From contig CM034106.1 in the NCBI GenBank assembly GCA_019914945.1, positions 13,050,001 through 13,114,000 on the forward strand: a DNA stretch of 64,000 bases. The letters are read 5' to 3'. A model generated the notes under the pieces. That model was not told the origin of the DNA and did no database searches. It was given only the letters and a program-made list of their open reading frames with translations. Positions 17,500 to 29,009 of the stretch are shown piece after piece (position 1 is the stretch's first letter; each line of letters opens with the position of its first letter). Made by a program: the position numbers and the translations under genes. The stretch comes from Typha latifolia. Taxonomy: Eukaryota; Streptophyta; Magnoliopsida; Poales; Typhaceae.

Positions 17500-20400
17500 C
17501 TATAAGATTTTGGCTTCAATTTCCTCGAGAGTGAGACCCTTCGTTTCAGGTACAACGAAAAATATGAACAGAAGAGAGGCTATTGCAATTACCCCGAAGC
17601 CAGCAAAGAGAACACCAGTTCCCACCAACGCCTGCAACCAGAAGATGAGAGATGGGTGAATAAGACTGCAAGTAAATGGAAATTTAGTAAGGGAGAAAAA
17701 AAAAACGTCCACAGAAAGAGGAAAAGAATGTTTTACAGAACGCAACCCAATCGAGGAGAAAAGTTAAAAGTACTGGATAGCCGCCAAACTGTGAGTTAAC
17801 CTATTAAAGATTTAAAGTTGCATCTGGCTATAGGGTGCAAAGAAGGCGACAGCACTTGCGTAAGAGTACAAGCAACCTTGAAAACCATACAGAATGGTGA
17901 CGAGGAATTTACACTCAAGAAACAAGAAAAGTTTTACAAACACTGCCCTGCAATATATATCATAAATTTGTTTTCTCAAAAAAAAATCATAAATTTGAAG
18001 ATTGCTTCATATTATAAGTACTTTTTGAGTTAGGTAGACATCAGATTTTCTTAACATTTAAATCAGAGAAAGCAAGTACCTCCAATGGTGAGAAAGCAAA
18101 AGTCACCAGCGCATTTGAGGCGAAATTAACAAGCACAGCTACACTTAAGCCGCGGCCTCTAAACCGCAGAGGGAAAATCTCCGAGATCATCAGCCAACCA
18201 ATCGGACCAAAGGATAACTGCAAGAATAAGTCTTTATGAAGTAGAAGCACTTGCACAGGACAGCCATATGAAGAAATCGCCATCAATTTTGAATGCACAA
18301 TCTAATCCAAAAAACTGTGTATGTATATATACGACAAACACATAGGCACAACCAACTTAGATTCGTGGCTTGCATCCATTAAATGAACCAAGCTAAAGGG
18401 GCACCTAAATTGGCATCCACACAGTTCAACTTAGAATATCAGAAATGCCTACAAGCAAGATGTTGATTGATCTCCAAGCATAACCAACTTCTGAGCAGTC
18501 TGTGATCACAAGATAACTGATTATATTGAAAATTTCACTCAAAGCATATTAAAACAACATATTTGCTTTGGTTTAATGTTGGAAACTCGTCCCAGTGGCA
18601 TGAACTGCCACCAGCTGGCAAAGAGAGAGGGAGAAGCTTCGAGCACTAGGGAAATCCCCCCTCCCCCACAAGCAAAGAAAAACAATACAACCATGGAAGA
18701 TATTAAATCAAAGATGATAGAACAAACAAGCTATATGTGGAGCTCAAAGCTATCATATAGAGCTCATATATAGAAGTCTATGCACACTTTTTAAGACAGC
18801 AAGCCGAGTGGAATACCTGATAACAGCCAACATACAGCAGCAGTGCAATTACAGCCACAAGAGGGGAATGATTTAGCAAGGTATAGTATGAAGATAGTAG
18901 GAACAAAGAGATCGCCTGCAACATCATAATAACCATGTATAAAACTACAAACTGAATTAAAGCATACTAAGCAACATCTTAAAGATTCTTCTATTTTTCT
19001 TTGCACATAAACTAAATGATGAAATCTCCAAATTCAGACAGCTCCAAATTAGTTTTCCCTAAACCTTTGACGTCAACATGATGTCACCAAACAAGGCTAT
19101 TTGTTGATTTTTATAAGCAAATTTATCAAGCCCAGTCATAAGGATCTAACAAGCTCCGATATATGCCATTCAGGTCAAAGTATCTCAAATTGAAATCTCA
19201 TATATCAGGAGCTATAGGCTCAAGCTATTTCTTTTAAGAATGACACTTTTATTTTATCATCTGATCATTCCATTGATTAGTGATGTTAACAGAATTTATT
19301 TGAGGAACACTAGTTGTAGGTTTTCTTTAAAACGAACTCAAATACAGGTTGGGCATATTTTTCGGAAATGGATATCGGATATCCGTTTACCCGCATATTT
19401 TTAAAATAATTTATAGTTTTGAGTTTGCTTATTTAGATGATGAATACTTATGTTGTTACTAATGATGTGTTCTATGTTGTTTGTAGAGATTGATTTTGCT
19501 AACTTGATATATATTTGACATGCAAGAAAATTTTTTTTTAAAACTTTTAGTATTTTGTGCTAATTGTGTCTAAAAGAAAGATCATAATTTATTTAAAATT
19601 CAATAGGTATTCATTTATGATCTAATCCTCTATACGAAAATTATCCGTATCCATTTAGTTAGAACATACTTTTTAATTTTATTATCCGTCCAATATTTAT
19701 ATTCGAAACAAAAATATAGATATAGATGTGGGTTGAACACTATTTAAACCATATCCAATATGTTTTCACCCTTATATAGAAGAGTAGTGAAAGGCTAGGA
19801 AAATGAAAGGAAAGGAAAGTACTTTTATAGTTATGAATTCATGTTTGGTAAGAAGAAAGAAACACAAAGAGAACCCAATGCAAGCCTCATTGTTACTCAT
19901 TTAGCTTAAAACCCATTTGAAAACTTTTCTTACTAAAAAATTTCTCATAGAAGAAAAAGGTCAAAGGACTTACAATTCCGCTGACACCTCCAATCAGTAA
20001 AGGTCTTCTGCCAAGTCGATCTACTACAAGAACCGCAACCCCAGTCATAATCAGCTACACGAAAAAACAAGAAGTTATTACTCCTTGCCTCCTTGGCAGT
20101 ACATAAATGTTTTCTATTCAATGTTGTCCACTGCAGAAACAATTGATAGTGATGATAGATAAATAGCAAGCACTTGGTGAACAGCTAGCAATGAAAAGTA
20201 GGCTATCTAACCACCTAAATTTATGAGAACTTCTACAATTAAACAAATGTACATTCAAGTCCGTAGACCTGCATTTCTTGCAATGACTATGAGAGCACTT
20301 CACTAGTCTTGTCAAGAACTCAAAAGGGAACAGAAGGAAGCAGACTAAAGGTGCACAGACATTTTCAAAAAGCAGGAGGAATCCATGTGCAATCATTCAA

Positions 20401-20519
20401 TGTCTTTTCTAAGCCATATATACCTTAAGTAAACCAAGAAGGATTGAGACACGGGTGGCATCAGCTGCAGCAGAGAATCCTGCACTCTGCCCAGACAGGA
20501 AAGGTTAATACGAGTCTTG

Positions 20520-20558
<39 letters not shown>

Positions 20559-23500
20559 CACTGATTTGATAGTTATCTAAGTCAAACGAGCATACCTGAA
20601 GGATTGTTGCTGCATAATACAAGACACTTGGTTGACCAGTTACCTGGTATCGAAGTAAGCAGTGAGCTTTCATAGACCAATATACTCTATAATTGAACTT
20701 ATTAGGAAGAACATACTGGAAAATAAGATCAACAGCCTGTTATCAGAATTAGGTTACTTTGTAGGTACCTGCTGAAAAAAGACCAAGCCAGCTCCAATTA
20801 TCAGGGCCTTGAGACATTTTCCTTTAAAGATATCTCTAAATGTTACTGCTTTATCTTGATCAGAATAAGAAAGCTCATCCAGAATTGAATCAACTTGTTC
20901 TGAAACTGAATTATGCTGATTTTGACCCCTAAGCCGACATAAACAGAGAATGGCAAATTCTTTTGTGTCAAGCATACCGCCCTTTCCCTGTATGGCGCAT
21001 AAAAGGAGCCATCGAGGGGACGGTGGTAACCACCACATTCCTATTCCCATAATAACACAAATTGGGGCACTAGTAACGTACATATAGCGCCATCCAGAAA
21101 CTAGTCCAACATAGAGACTGCCAGAGATGTAGCCAAACTACAAAACAGGACAGATATATATAAGCATTCTCCAATCCCAAGAAGAAGGGAAGAAAAGTGC
21201 ATCAGAATGCAACACCCGATACATCTATACTTACAAGCATCCCAAATACTATAAAGAATTCCTTCAGAGAGATAAGTCTGCCTCGTATTTGACTCGGAGC
21301 AGTCTCTGCAATGTACATTGGAGCAGCATGCATAGCCTAAGAAGGTAGCTATAAGTCTCATATATAGATGAATTGTGCCAAAACTTTCTGCAACTAAGAT
21401 AATTCAGGAAGATGTCTCAAAGTTCAAAGATTTGCACCAAAAGACTTCAGGTGTCATTAGAAAAAATTTAGTAAGGGAAGACATAATAGATTTTGAATTG
21501 ATGCAAACCTTTTTATTAAATAGAAATAACAGAGGAGGAAATCATCTAATATAGCAATTCCAAAATCCTTAGTCATAGTTATGTAGAACGAGTCATAAAT
21601 ATGGATGTTGATCATCAATTTGTGTGGATTACATCCTCTCATGATCACAACTGTTGTATGAGATAACGAAAATGTATTTACACAACTCACACAACACTAC
21701 ACAACAAATGTTCTAAGAAAAGCATCACGAAAATATTTAGAGGGCGGCAAGATCAAGTAAGCAGACAATACATATCCCTGATAATTAATTTTGGAAGTCA
21801 TAAATAATTCATACCACAGATATTGAAATCGGTACATGAAAATAGTAAAAAGAATGATAAGATCAATTACCAATCCAATTCCTATTCCAAATACAAAGCG
21901 TCCAATCACCATAATAGGGAAGTTAGGTGCCAATGCTGTCAGTACAGCTCCAACCAAGTAAAGTAAAGAAGAAAGAATCAACTCCCTTCGTCTTCCTTCA
22001 GTAAATATGTTGCACCATCAGACTCTATGCAGTACTATCGCAACTTAAATATCAGAATATATAAAGCTCAGTTTGCAGTACCTAAAAAATCAGCAACAGT
22101 AAATGCCAAGATAGAACCAATCAAGGCACCATACAGTGAGCCACTGACCTAAAATATGTCCGAAGAACAAAAAAGAACTGTCAAAACAGTAATAGAGTTA
22201 AAAGTGCAGCAAATTTTGTGCCTAAATCATATGAGGTGCAAACTCACCACAAGCCCTATTTCCACAGATGATAAGTCATACCATGTTGTTCCGCTTAATT
22301 CTGATGACTGCAAAATGAACTTACTTAGCATACGAACATAATAAAGAAGGCAAATACTTCAATGCAACTTTAAAAATTATAACCTTAATCCAACGGCTAT
22401 AATAGCTAGTTTTCATACCCGGTACCGGTTTCCCGGTACCGGTTCCAAAACTACATTACGTAAGAAAAAAAGTATATTAGTTAAGAAGATTAATTACGTG
22501 TGCCTAACTTCCCAATTTTCTTGTTATACCCTTGAAGATCTTAACCATTAGATCTTCATCAAAGTGATTGATAAGTACGGAAGAAGCGCTCTACAAGTTT
22601 TTTTTCTTCCGTTAAGATTTCTCTCTTAAATATAATTATACCTTAATTATAGGAGATATTATTTAATATTAAATAATTTAAATTTGATTATTTGAAGATA
22701 AACTTCAATTTAAATATAATTCTCTATCTCTATCTATTAAAATTTAATTTAAATCAATCTTAAACTAATGGGAGATATATGTAAATAATAAAAAATAATT
22801 AAAAAGATAAAATATAATTAAATTTTTATCAACTTAATTATAAAAGTCATCAATACCCTTATTTTGATATATATACATTACTCTCAGTTAATGATATATA
22901 TGTCTTTTACTTAATAAAATATTAAGATAATATAATTATTAAAAAATAATGTGCAAGATTATATATCTAAAAAAAATTACCTGCTGAACCGGTAATATCT
23001 TTCATTCCTATTATACCCTTAAAGATCTTAACCATTAGATCTTCATCAAACTGATTGATAAAGAATTAATTCGATTGCACGGAAGAAACCCTCAATAAAG
23101 AAATACATCATTTGTACTGGAAAGTCCGTTTGTTCTTCTTTACCTAGAAATACAACAAAAGGCAATCTTTAACAAATAGATACCATTCATCTATCCATAA
23201 GAAATTTTTCGTATGTTAATATTTGCTGACTTCAATTTTACTTCTATGATAAAATCCAAAACTTAAAGCCTATTGTCAAATTGCTTACATTTATTTATCC
23301 TGATCTGCATTACCTAGCTATCACAAATCAGGTCTTTCAGTTATTAACTGTTTTTCACAGTTTTCATGTAATAATTGTTTGATGGCTTCTGCATTGCAAA
23401 CTGTCATACTGGATCAGGTTATAGTGTGACCAAAGCAAATTCGTATTTAATTTGGATGAAAAATTGGGACCCGAGTTTAGTAATTTTCAATGTAAATCAT

Positions 23501-25152
23501 TTTAGATCACATTCAGAATCTACGAAATCGATGTATTGGAACTTTTTGGGGGTAAATCGTATCAAAATTAAACACCTATAAACTAATGAATATCAGCACA
23601 CTTGAGACATAGACACAATTGGCCATGTTCAAACAGGGATTCAATTATCCAAATCCAACCGAACTCTAAAAACAATTGAGATAATTTTACTTTAATCCTG
23701 ATAAAGAAGATTCCAACCAAACTAGATAAGATTACTTACGGGGACGTTTTGGATAAGTAATACTTCTACAGAACCGGCATGTAGAGCCTAGCACCACAAA
23801 AGTTTACTAAAAACCTCTCATCTTCTTCCATGTCGTGAAGAAAGAGAATATTCAGCCGAAAGTTAATTTTGGCACTGGGGAATGTCGGATATAAATGGCT
23901 CTTATTCGTCAAAGCATGTATGCATACAACCTAATGGAAGAAAATCTTCAGAAAGTTTTATTTGTAATAGTCTTGTATTTTCTAATTTATCTTGTTAAGT
24001 CAACTAATGATTTACCTCCTGAAAACACAATAATGAGGCATGCTTTGGTTAGCTGTCTTCACAGATTACTCTAGCAATCAGCTTGTTCCTTTTTCACCTT
24101 ATCCTTACTCTGATGGGGGTTAGTAGCTAGTAAAGTTTCCTTGGTTAGATACACACCTCATGAAGCTCAACAAAGGCAGCATACATTCAATATATTAGAC
24201 TAGTAACGACGAGGAGAAATTCACATGAGATCATCATCGTCGAACACCTTTTCCCAACATCACCTAAAGCACCACTCAGAAGAACCAAAAAAAAGCTAAA
24301 TTTCTTATACCCATGAAATTTAATACAAACTATATACTGAGCAATAACTTTAAATCATGACGACAAGGTTCACTACATGTGAAACTTATAAAAATTTGCT
24401 CAATTGATGAAATTTAATACAAAATAGCTACTGAGCAATAACTTTAAATTATGATGACAAGATTCACTGCATGAGACTTATAAACATTTGCTTCAATGAA
24501 GCAAAACATCTGCCAGCGTACCTCCAGAGATATGGTAGCACCAGATGTGGCACCAATGTCATAGCCATAAAGCAGCCCTCCTAAAGCTGGAAAAAAGAAC
24601 CTAAAGTTCATACAAGTTAGCAATCATCAAGAAAGAAAAAAAAAATCTAAAGGATGAAATGATATTTCTAAGAGACTGATGTACTTAGTTATATAAACAA
24701 CTTCTGATGTACAGCCAGAATAAGAATAATTTTGGGAGATCGAGTAGATCAAGTACTACAGTCATGCATAATATTTTCTTTCAGAGATCAAGAGTTTGGT
24801 TTCAACAAAATACTCAAGAATCTAAAACCATCGAGACGGAGTCATAATCACAATCCTTCCCTACCAACCCAGATAAAAGTCCAGGAACTCAAATTCCAGG
24901 ATAACGATACTCACGGTAGAATCGCCGCCTTAACAGAGTAGCTCTCCGATGGAGAACCACCGCCATCAATCAAAGGCTCTCTTGAGCTGTCTATCTCACC
25001 CGCCGTTACCTGATCAGTAAACCAAAAACCCGAAAAAAACCAAATTTAAGAAATCAGAAGAATTCAAAGTAAGGGGCATCCACTTCTCATCTCATTACCC
25101 CAGCGAAGACCGAGGGCTTGGGCTGCTCCGGATCCGAGGTCTCCAACGCCAT
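17500..25152 (-). CDS. Vacuolar glucose transporter / D-xylose-proton symporter-like (MFS)
   Basis: Fourteen exons on the minus strand: 25099-25152, 24915-25009, 24522-24600, 22248-22307, 22082-22148, 21871-21995, 21235-21336, 20769-21137, 20596-20643, 20424-20486, 19974-20054, 18817-18915, 18080-18217, 17500-17631. Phases join to exactly 503 residues. Visible sugar-porter motifs are GGLLYGYDIGATSGA (helix 1), ADFLGRRRELI (loop 2-3), GRFVFGIGIGL, PMYIAETAPSQIRGRLISL, GLVFFQQVTGQPSVLYYA (helix 7), VDRLGRRPLLIGG (loop 8-9), GWLMISEIFPLRFRGRG and the C-terminal PETKGLTLEEIE. The wording and length match the group of Arabidopsis VGT1 (At3g03090) and At5g17010, tonoplast hexose/proton antiporters annotated as D-xylose-proton symporter-like. 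There is no plastid transit peptide, so the chloroplast paralogue is unlikely. Intron 3 is about 2.2 kb and carries a transposon. Confidence 0.93.
19355..19774. mobile_element. Degraded hAT-type MITE, relative of the 38.8 kb element
   Basis: This lies in the intron between exons 10 and 11 of the sugar transporter... more precisely between 18915 and 19974. It matches the 38835-39443 element along most of its length in the same orientation: GATATCGGATATCCGTTTAC, then TTTGACATGCAA, then GGGTTGA.CACTAT, ending GTTTTCACCCTTA. Its left end, with the inverted repeat, is missing. Confidence 0.6.
20523..20557. repeat. (TA)n microsatellite
   Basis: About 35 bases of TA dinucleotide in the intron between the 20424-20486 and 20596-20643 exons of the sugar transporter. 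Confidence 0.95.
22349..23093. mobile_element. Mutator-like non-autonomous element, copy 1
   Basis: A 745-bp AT-rich element in intron 3 of the sugar transporter gene. It is flanked by a perfect 9-bp direct repeat AATAAAGAA (22340-22348 and 23094-23102). Its ends are GGCAAATACTTCAATGCA on the left and, read inward from the right, GAGGGTTTCTTCCGTGCA, so the terminal inverted repeats are weak but recognisable (CTTC..TGCAA shared). Near the left end is a GGTACCGG palindromic cluster (22431-22454). Two 50-bp direct repeats lie at 22524-22573 and 23011-23060. It encodes nothing. A 9-bp duplication is typical of Mutator-like elements. A second copy lies at 54023-54748 in the opposite orientation. 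Confidence 0.85.
24314..24500. repeat. 94-bp tandem duplication in intron 3 of the sugar transporter
   Basis: Two adjacent copies with a period of 94 bases, each starting at TGAAATTTAATAC (24314 and 24408) and containing GAGCAATAACTTTAAAT. The copies differ at several bases. Confidence 0.8.
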
Positions 25153-26304
25153 TCCAAGAGTAGATTCGTATCGAGAACAGCTCCAACTTTCCTTTTCAGG
25201 GTTCGGTTTTAGGATAGTTGGTGGATTAATAACTGGGGAGTGGGGAGGGAATGGAAGGGAAGCACCGCGAGTGGAGTGGTTGTTTGCTTGGGTCGACTCT
25301 ACTCTACCGTTCAAGCGTGCGAATGGCCTTTAACGGGCCACCGTGGAATAATTCGTCGCCATGACTCGTGAGTGCAGTGGACAAATGGTTGTTTGGCTGG
25401 TATTTCCTAATGTGGCGTCTGAGATATTTAATAATTATAATCCACGTTAATCGTAAGAAATCTTAATCATCTGTGATATTTTAGAATATTATTGTAAAAT
25501 TACCCCTAAGTATATTCGTCACAAATAAACTGTACCTGAAATGATTTATTCTAATGCTTCCCACCGACCTAATCCTATGTTTTATCTCCTTCGGGTGATT
25601 AAAAAAAACTTATAATATAACTAACTGCTTTGTGCTCTTTGTCGGCCTCTCGGATAACAGCTGATAGTAGCTTTTGATAGATTCCAATCCATCGTATCGG
25701 TTAACACTACCGGCTTTAAAGAAGGCCTACTCACTCTCTGTTTTGCTTGGCATCACCCACGTTGAGGTTGAAATGGATTTCTAGCTGCTGCTCTATATTC
25801 TGAAAGGACTTCATGCTGTGCCTGGAACGATCTCCAATATTATATATGATTGTAATCCTTTAATTATTTGTGTATTAGTTTTCTTATTGGGAAGCATATC
25901 CTCTGGGAAGCACAAAACCTTTGCTTTGGTTTCTTGATAGCGGATGCGTTCTCATTGAACTGGCGGCTCCCATGTAATACACGTTCCCTTTCTAACTATA
26001 AAATGTATCTATATATATATATATATATATATATATCCGCGAATCCAAGCCTGCTAGGCCTTGTTTTTGAAAGGGTCCAGTCCAATTAGAAGATTTCCAC
26101 TTTAACGGCGCGGGTTAAACTTCAACATATAGATCCGAACAACTTTAGGCCGAAAGACTATCAACGGCCCAACCCGATAAGGGCATTATAGTCATTTAAT
26201 TGCTTCTCCCCTTGCAAGAACCCCGAAGGATAAGGCACTGGTCATATCCCCGATAGCTTTACGACACCTTAAAACCCAAGCAAACACTAAAAGGGGACCA
26301 AAGA
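25153..26304. promoter_or_regulatory. Divergent promoter region, sugar transporter and cupin gene
   Basis: The two genes are head to head. Near the cupin gene, GGCCCAA at 26166-26172 is a site II-type (TCP-binding) element, common upstream of plastid and translation genes. A (TA)n tract lies at about 26011-26036. No gene is seen between. Confidence 0.4.
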
Positions 26305-26739
26305 ATGGCGGCCGCCGCGATCGGATCCCTCGCCTTCTCCACCTCTAGCCGCCCTCCGCCGCTTAGCCGGAGATCCCCTCCCCCAAGGAACAAGAGTCCC
26401 GGAATCTCCGCTAGATTCGAGCGGCCGCTGGAGGAGCTCTACAACGTCCGCGTGGAGCGCGGGGTCTCCAAGGAGCGGCTCGAGGATCTCGGCGTGGATC
26501 GGTGGTCGACGTGGAAGACCGGCAGGTGCCGCTTCCCCTGGGACTGGCACGTGGACCAGCAGGTGTACATCATCTCCGGCGAGGTCCGGGTAGTGCCGGA
26601 GGGGACCAAGTCGGGTGACCGGCACATGCGGTTCGTGGCCGGGGACCTCGTCCGCTACCCTAAGTGGTTCGAGGCCGACCTCTTCTTCGATGGGCCCTAC
26701 GAGGAGCGATATCGGTTCCGGGCGTATGGGGACGATTGA
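26305..26739 (+). CDS. Plastid RmlC-like cupin, pTAC18-type
   Basis: Single-exon, GC-rich gene of 144 residues. Residues 1-35 are Ala/Ser/Pro/Arg-rich with no acidic residue, a typical chloroplast transit peptide. The mature part is a small cupin of the DUF861 (Cupin_3) kind: RWSTWKTGRCRFPWDWHVDQ, then the beta-barrel strand QVYIISGEVRVVPEG and the second half GDLVRYPKWFEADLFFDGPY. The family includes Arabidopsis pTAC18, found with the plastid transcriptionally active chromosome, and other RmlC-like plastid proteins. Enzymatic activity is not established for plant members. The ATG at 26305 is the first in frame and the leader is short. Promoter element GGCCCAA lies about 135 bases upstream. 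Confidence 0.87.
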   Translation: MAAAAIGSLAFSTSSRPPPLSRRSPPPRNKSPGISARFERPLEELYNVRVERGVSKERLEDLGVDRWSTWKTGRCRFPWDWHVDQQVYIISGEVRVVPEGTKSGDRHMRFVAGDLVRYPKWFEADLFFDGPYEERYRFRAYGDD

Positions 26740-27702
26740 ATCCGAAACCCTTTTCCGGAGTTCATCTTGATCTCTCTAGCGATTGCTTGGGATTTTGTGT
26801 TTCCTTGTCGGTTTTATATTTCTCTTTGGTAGGGCTTAGAGGTTTTGGGGGGTTTTTGTTAAGAGTTCGATAAATGAGAAATTTTAACACCTTTATTGTT
26901 ACTTACAATCTTTCTCACTATCTGTAGCAAAAGAAAAAAAAAAGAATTTCAGAATAATTTATCTCCTGCAATTTGATTTTCTTTTCCCATGTCCAACTTG
27001 TAGTCGCAAATGTTTTAGAATAAATTAAAGAATTAATTACGCATGTGTGTATGTTTTGGCTCGTTTCGTGATTTAACATGTACAATTTTTATGAGAGTTA
27101 TCTTTATGCATTTGAGACGATTAATTCTTAGTTTAGCTTATAATTAGCTTGACTATGATCAATCAAAAAAATGTATATTTGACTAAAAAAGAATTGATCG
27201 ACAACTCCAGAAGGCTAGGACACACACAGTATATTCAAGTAAATGAGTTATAACTAAAATTACTATGATTCAAGGATCATGAGCAAATCTTAATGGAAAG
27301 ACCAGAGGAGGAAAAAAAAATACTATGGTTGCTGAATGAAGATGAGAAATTTGCAGGTGTCGAATAATAACAACTAAATAAGAACATAGTATCAGACTTA
27401 TGGTGACCTGAATTCCTGTGAAGTAGATGATAGGTCGATTAAAGAATGCAAGGATACTTGAAAAATAATATTACATGATTAAGAAATCTAAGAGGACAGC
27501 AAATAGCATATTCACATAAACTCGAGAGAATGGATTTTACAAGCATAACATACTCAACCAACTGATTCGTCCAAGAAGCGACAAGTTCAAATCTTTCTGA
27601 CAAATTGCGCCTAAAAACTATAGAGTTTCAGAATATAAACGGAAAATTATAAAGATTTAAAGTATAAGGGATCATCGTCAGAAAGTTAACACAGTGAGAA
27701 TT
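26740..27702. other. Convergent spacer between the cupin gene and SKP1-like gene
   Basis: AT-rich, holds the two 3' UTRs. I see no gene, repeat or element here. Confidence 0.6.
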
Positions 27703-28308
27703 CTATTGTTCAAAGGCCCAGGCATTGTCCTCCCGCATCTTCCTCTCCTCCTCTTCGGTGAAGTCACATTCGATCCCAAAATAGTCTCGAACCTCTTCGA
27801 CCTTCATCTCCTTGATTATGTCAGCTATAAACTTGCAAGTGCAGTCGAGCAGCGACTTAGACTCCATATAGTTCGCAGCCGCGGCAAGCTCAAAGAGGAC
27901 TTCCTGGCTGAGATCACCCAGAAATGCTTTGTCCCATTCAGTTAAATCCTCACCTTCAGCAGCATCGATATGCCGTTTCCAGAATTCAATTGCCTTGGCG
28001 AGAATCGGCGCACTGACATTGAGAAGGGGCACAGGATTCTCGCCACGCCCATCTAAAATGGCGTTCTTAATGATCTCAGACTGCTGGCCGACGGCCAACT
28101 TGATAATGAACTCCTCCTTCTCCAGGCTCTGCAGCACGACATTCTCCGGCAGCTCTGGCTGCTGGGATTCCACTGGGATCTCCTTCGAGGACTCGCCCTT
28201 GATAAACTCCGACGCCTTAACCTCTGCGGGGTCCTTTGGCAGCTCCAGCATCTCAGTGTCCTCCGCGGAATTCTCCCGGACTTGTACTGTGTCATCCTCC
28301 ATGTCCAT
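27703..28308 (-). CDS. Divergent SKP1-like protein with acidic N-terminal extension
   Basis: Intronless 201-residue coding region. Residues about 1-55 form an acidic, Glu/Pro/Ser-rich extension absent from ordinary 155-170-residue SKP1. After it comes a reduced BTB/POZ-like half (VVLQSLEKEEFIIKLAVGQQ, then PVPLLNVSAPILAKAIEFWK) and the conserved SKP1 dimerisation half: DKAFLGDLSQEVLFELAAAA, NYMESKSLLDCTCKFIADII, KEMKVEEVRDYFGIECDFTE and the closing EDNAWAFEQ. SKP1 links F-box proteins to CUL1 in SCF ubiquitin ligases. The C-terminal F-box-binding helices look intact; the CUL1-facing half is more divergent. The ORF ends one residue past the usual WAFE. The 5' UTR appears to be interrupted by an intron at 28356-29004. 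Confidence 0.85.
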   Translation of the reverse strand: MDMEDDTVQVRENSAEDTEMLELPKDPAEVKASEFIKGESSKEIPVESQQPELPENVVLQSLEKEEFIIKLAVGQQSEIIKNAILDGRGENPVPLLNVSAPILAKAIEFWKRHIDAAEGEDLTEWDKAFLGDLSQEVLFELAAAANYMESKSLLDCTCKFIADIIKEMKVEEVRDYFGIECDFTEEEERKMREDNAWAFEQ

Positions 28309-28355
28309 CGCTATCGCGGCGATGGCTAACGGATTTTTACCTTCTCAAAACAAAC

Positions 28356-29004
28356 CTGAAAGTGACCAGGAAAAGAAAACAAGGGTGACGAGAGATGACA
28401 AAGGATTATATTCCTCTGTAGCTCATCCACAGTAAGTCACCGAGATTCAAGTTCTCGATTCAGGATTCGAAGTTACGTCAACGGAGAAAGCACCTCAAAT
28501 CATGGAAAAGGGGGAAAAAATTTGAACTCCAGCATTTGGTATTCCATCATTAGTGTTCTAAGGCGTCAAAACCCAATAATTACTTGACAAGGGGGAAAAG
28601 ATAGCAACAGCAATGTACTACATGGCATACTAAATCGTGAACTAGAGAGGAAAAATTCAGATCCTATCACAACCGACAAGAAATTCTCTAAAGAAAAGAA
28701 AAAAAAAAGATTCTGATTCCATTAATCACATTAATCAAACAAAAAAAAAATCTTTCTACGAGAGTACCTAATTACTTTTCCGAACGGGATCTTTAATCTA
28801 CCAACCTAATAATAGGAATCGGAAGAAATTATCGAGCAAACCTAATGACTGCTGATTTTACGCACGAAAAAAAAGAAGAAGAAAAAAACTAGTCGATCAA
28901 TTGGGCTACAGGCAACCAAAAACATTAATTGCTTAAAGCAAAGCAAGAGCTGGGAATGACAAAAAGAAAATAAACAATTAATTAAAAGAAGAAAGAAAAA
29001 TTAC
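28356..29004 (-). other. Probable 5' UTR intron of the SKP1-like gene
   Basis: On the minus strand an acceptor (TTTCAG before GTTTG at 28355) and a donor (GAA followed by GTAATT at 29004) frame a 649-base AT-rich interval just upstream of the ATG. The polypyrimidine runs fit an intron. Not proven without transcripts. Confidence 0.5.
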
Positions 29005-29009
29005 TTCGT

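Noticed and set aside
26287..26627. Minus-strand frames opposite the cupin gene
   Set aside because: They are GC-rich antisense shadows without a domain.
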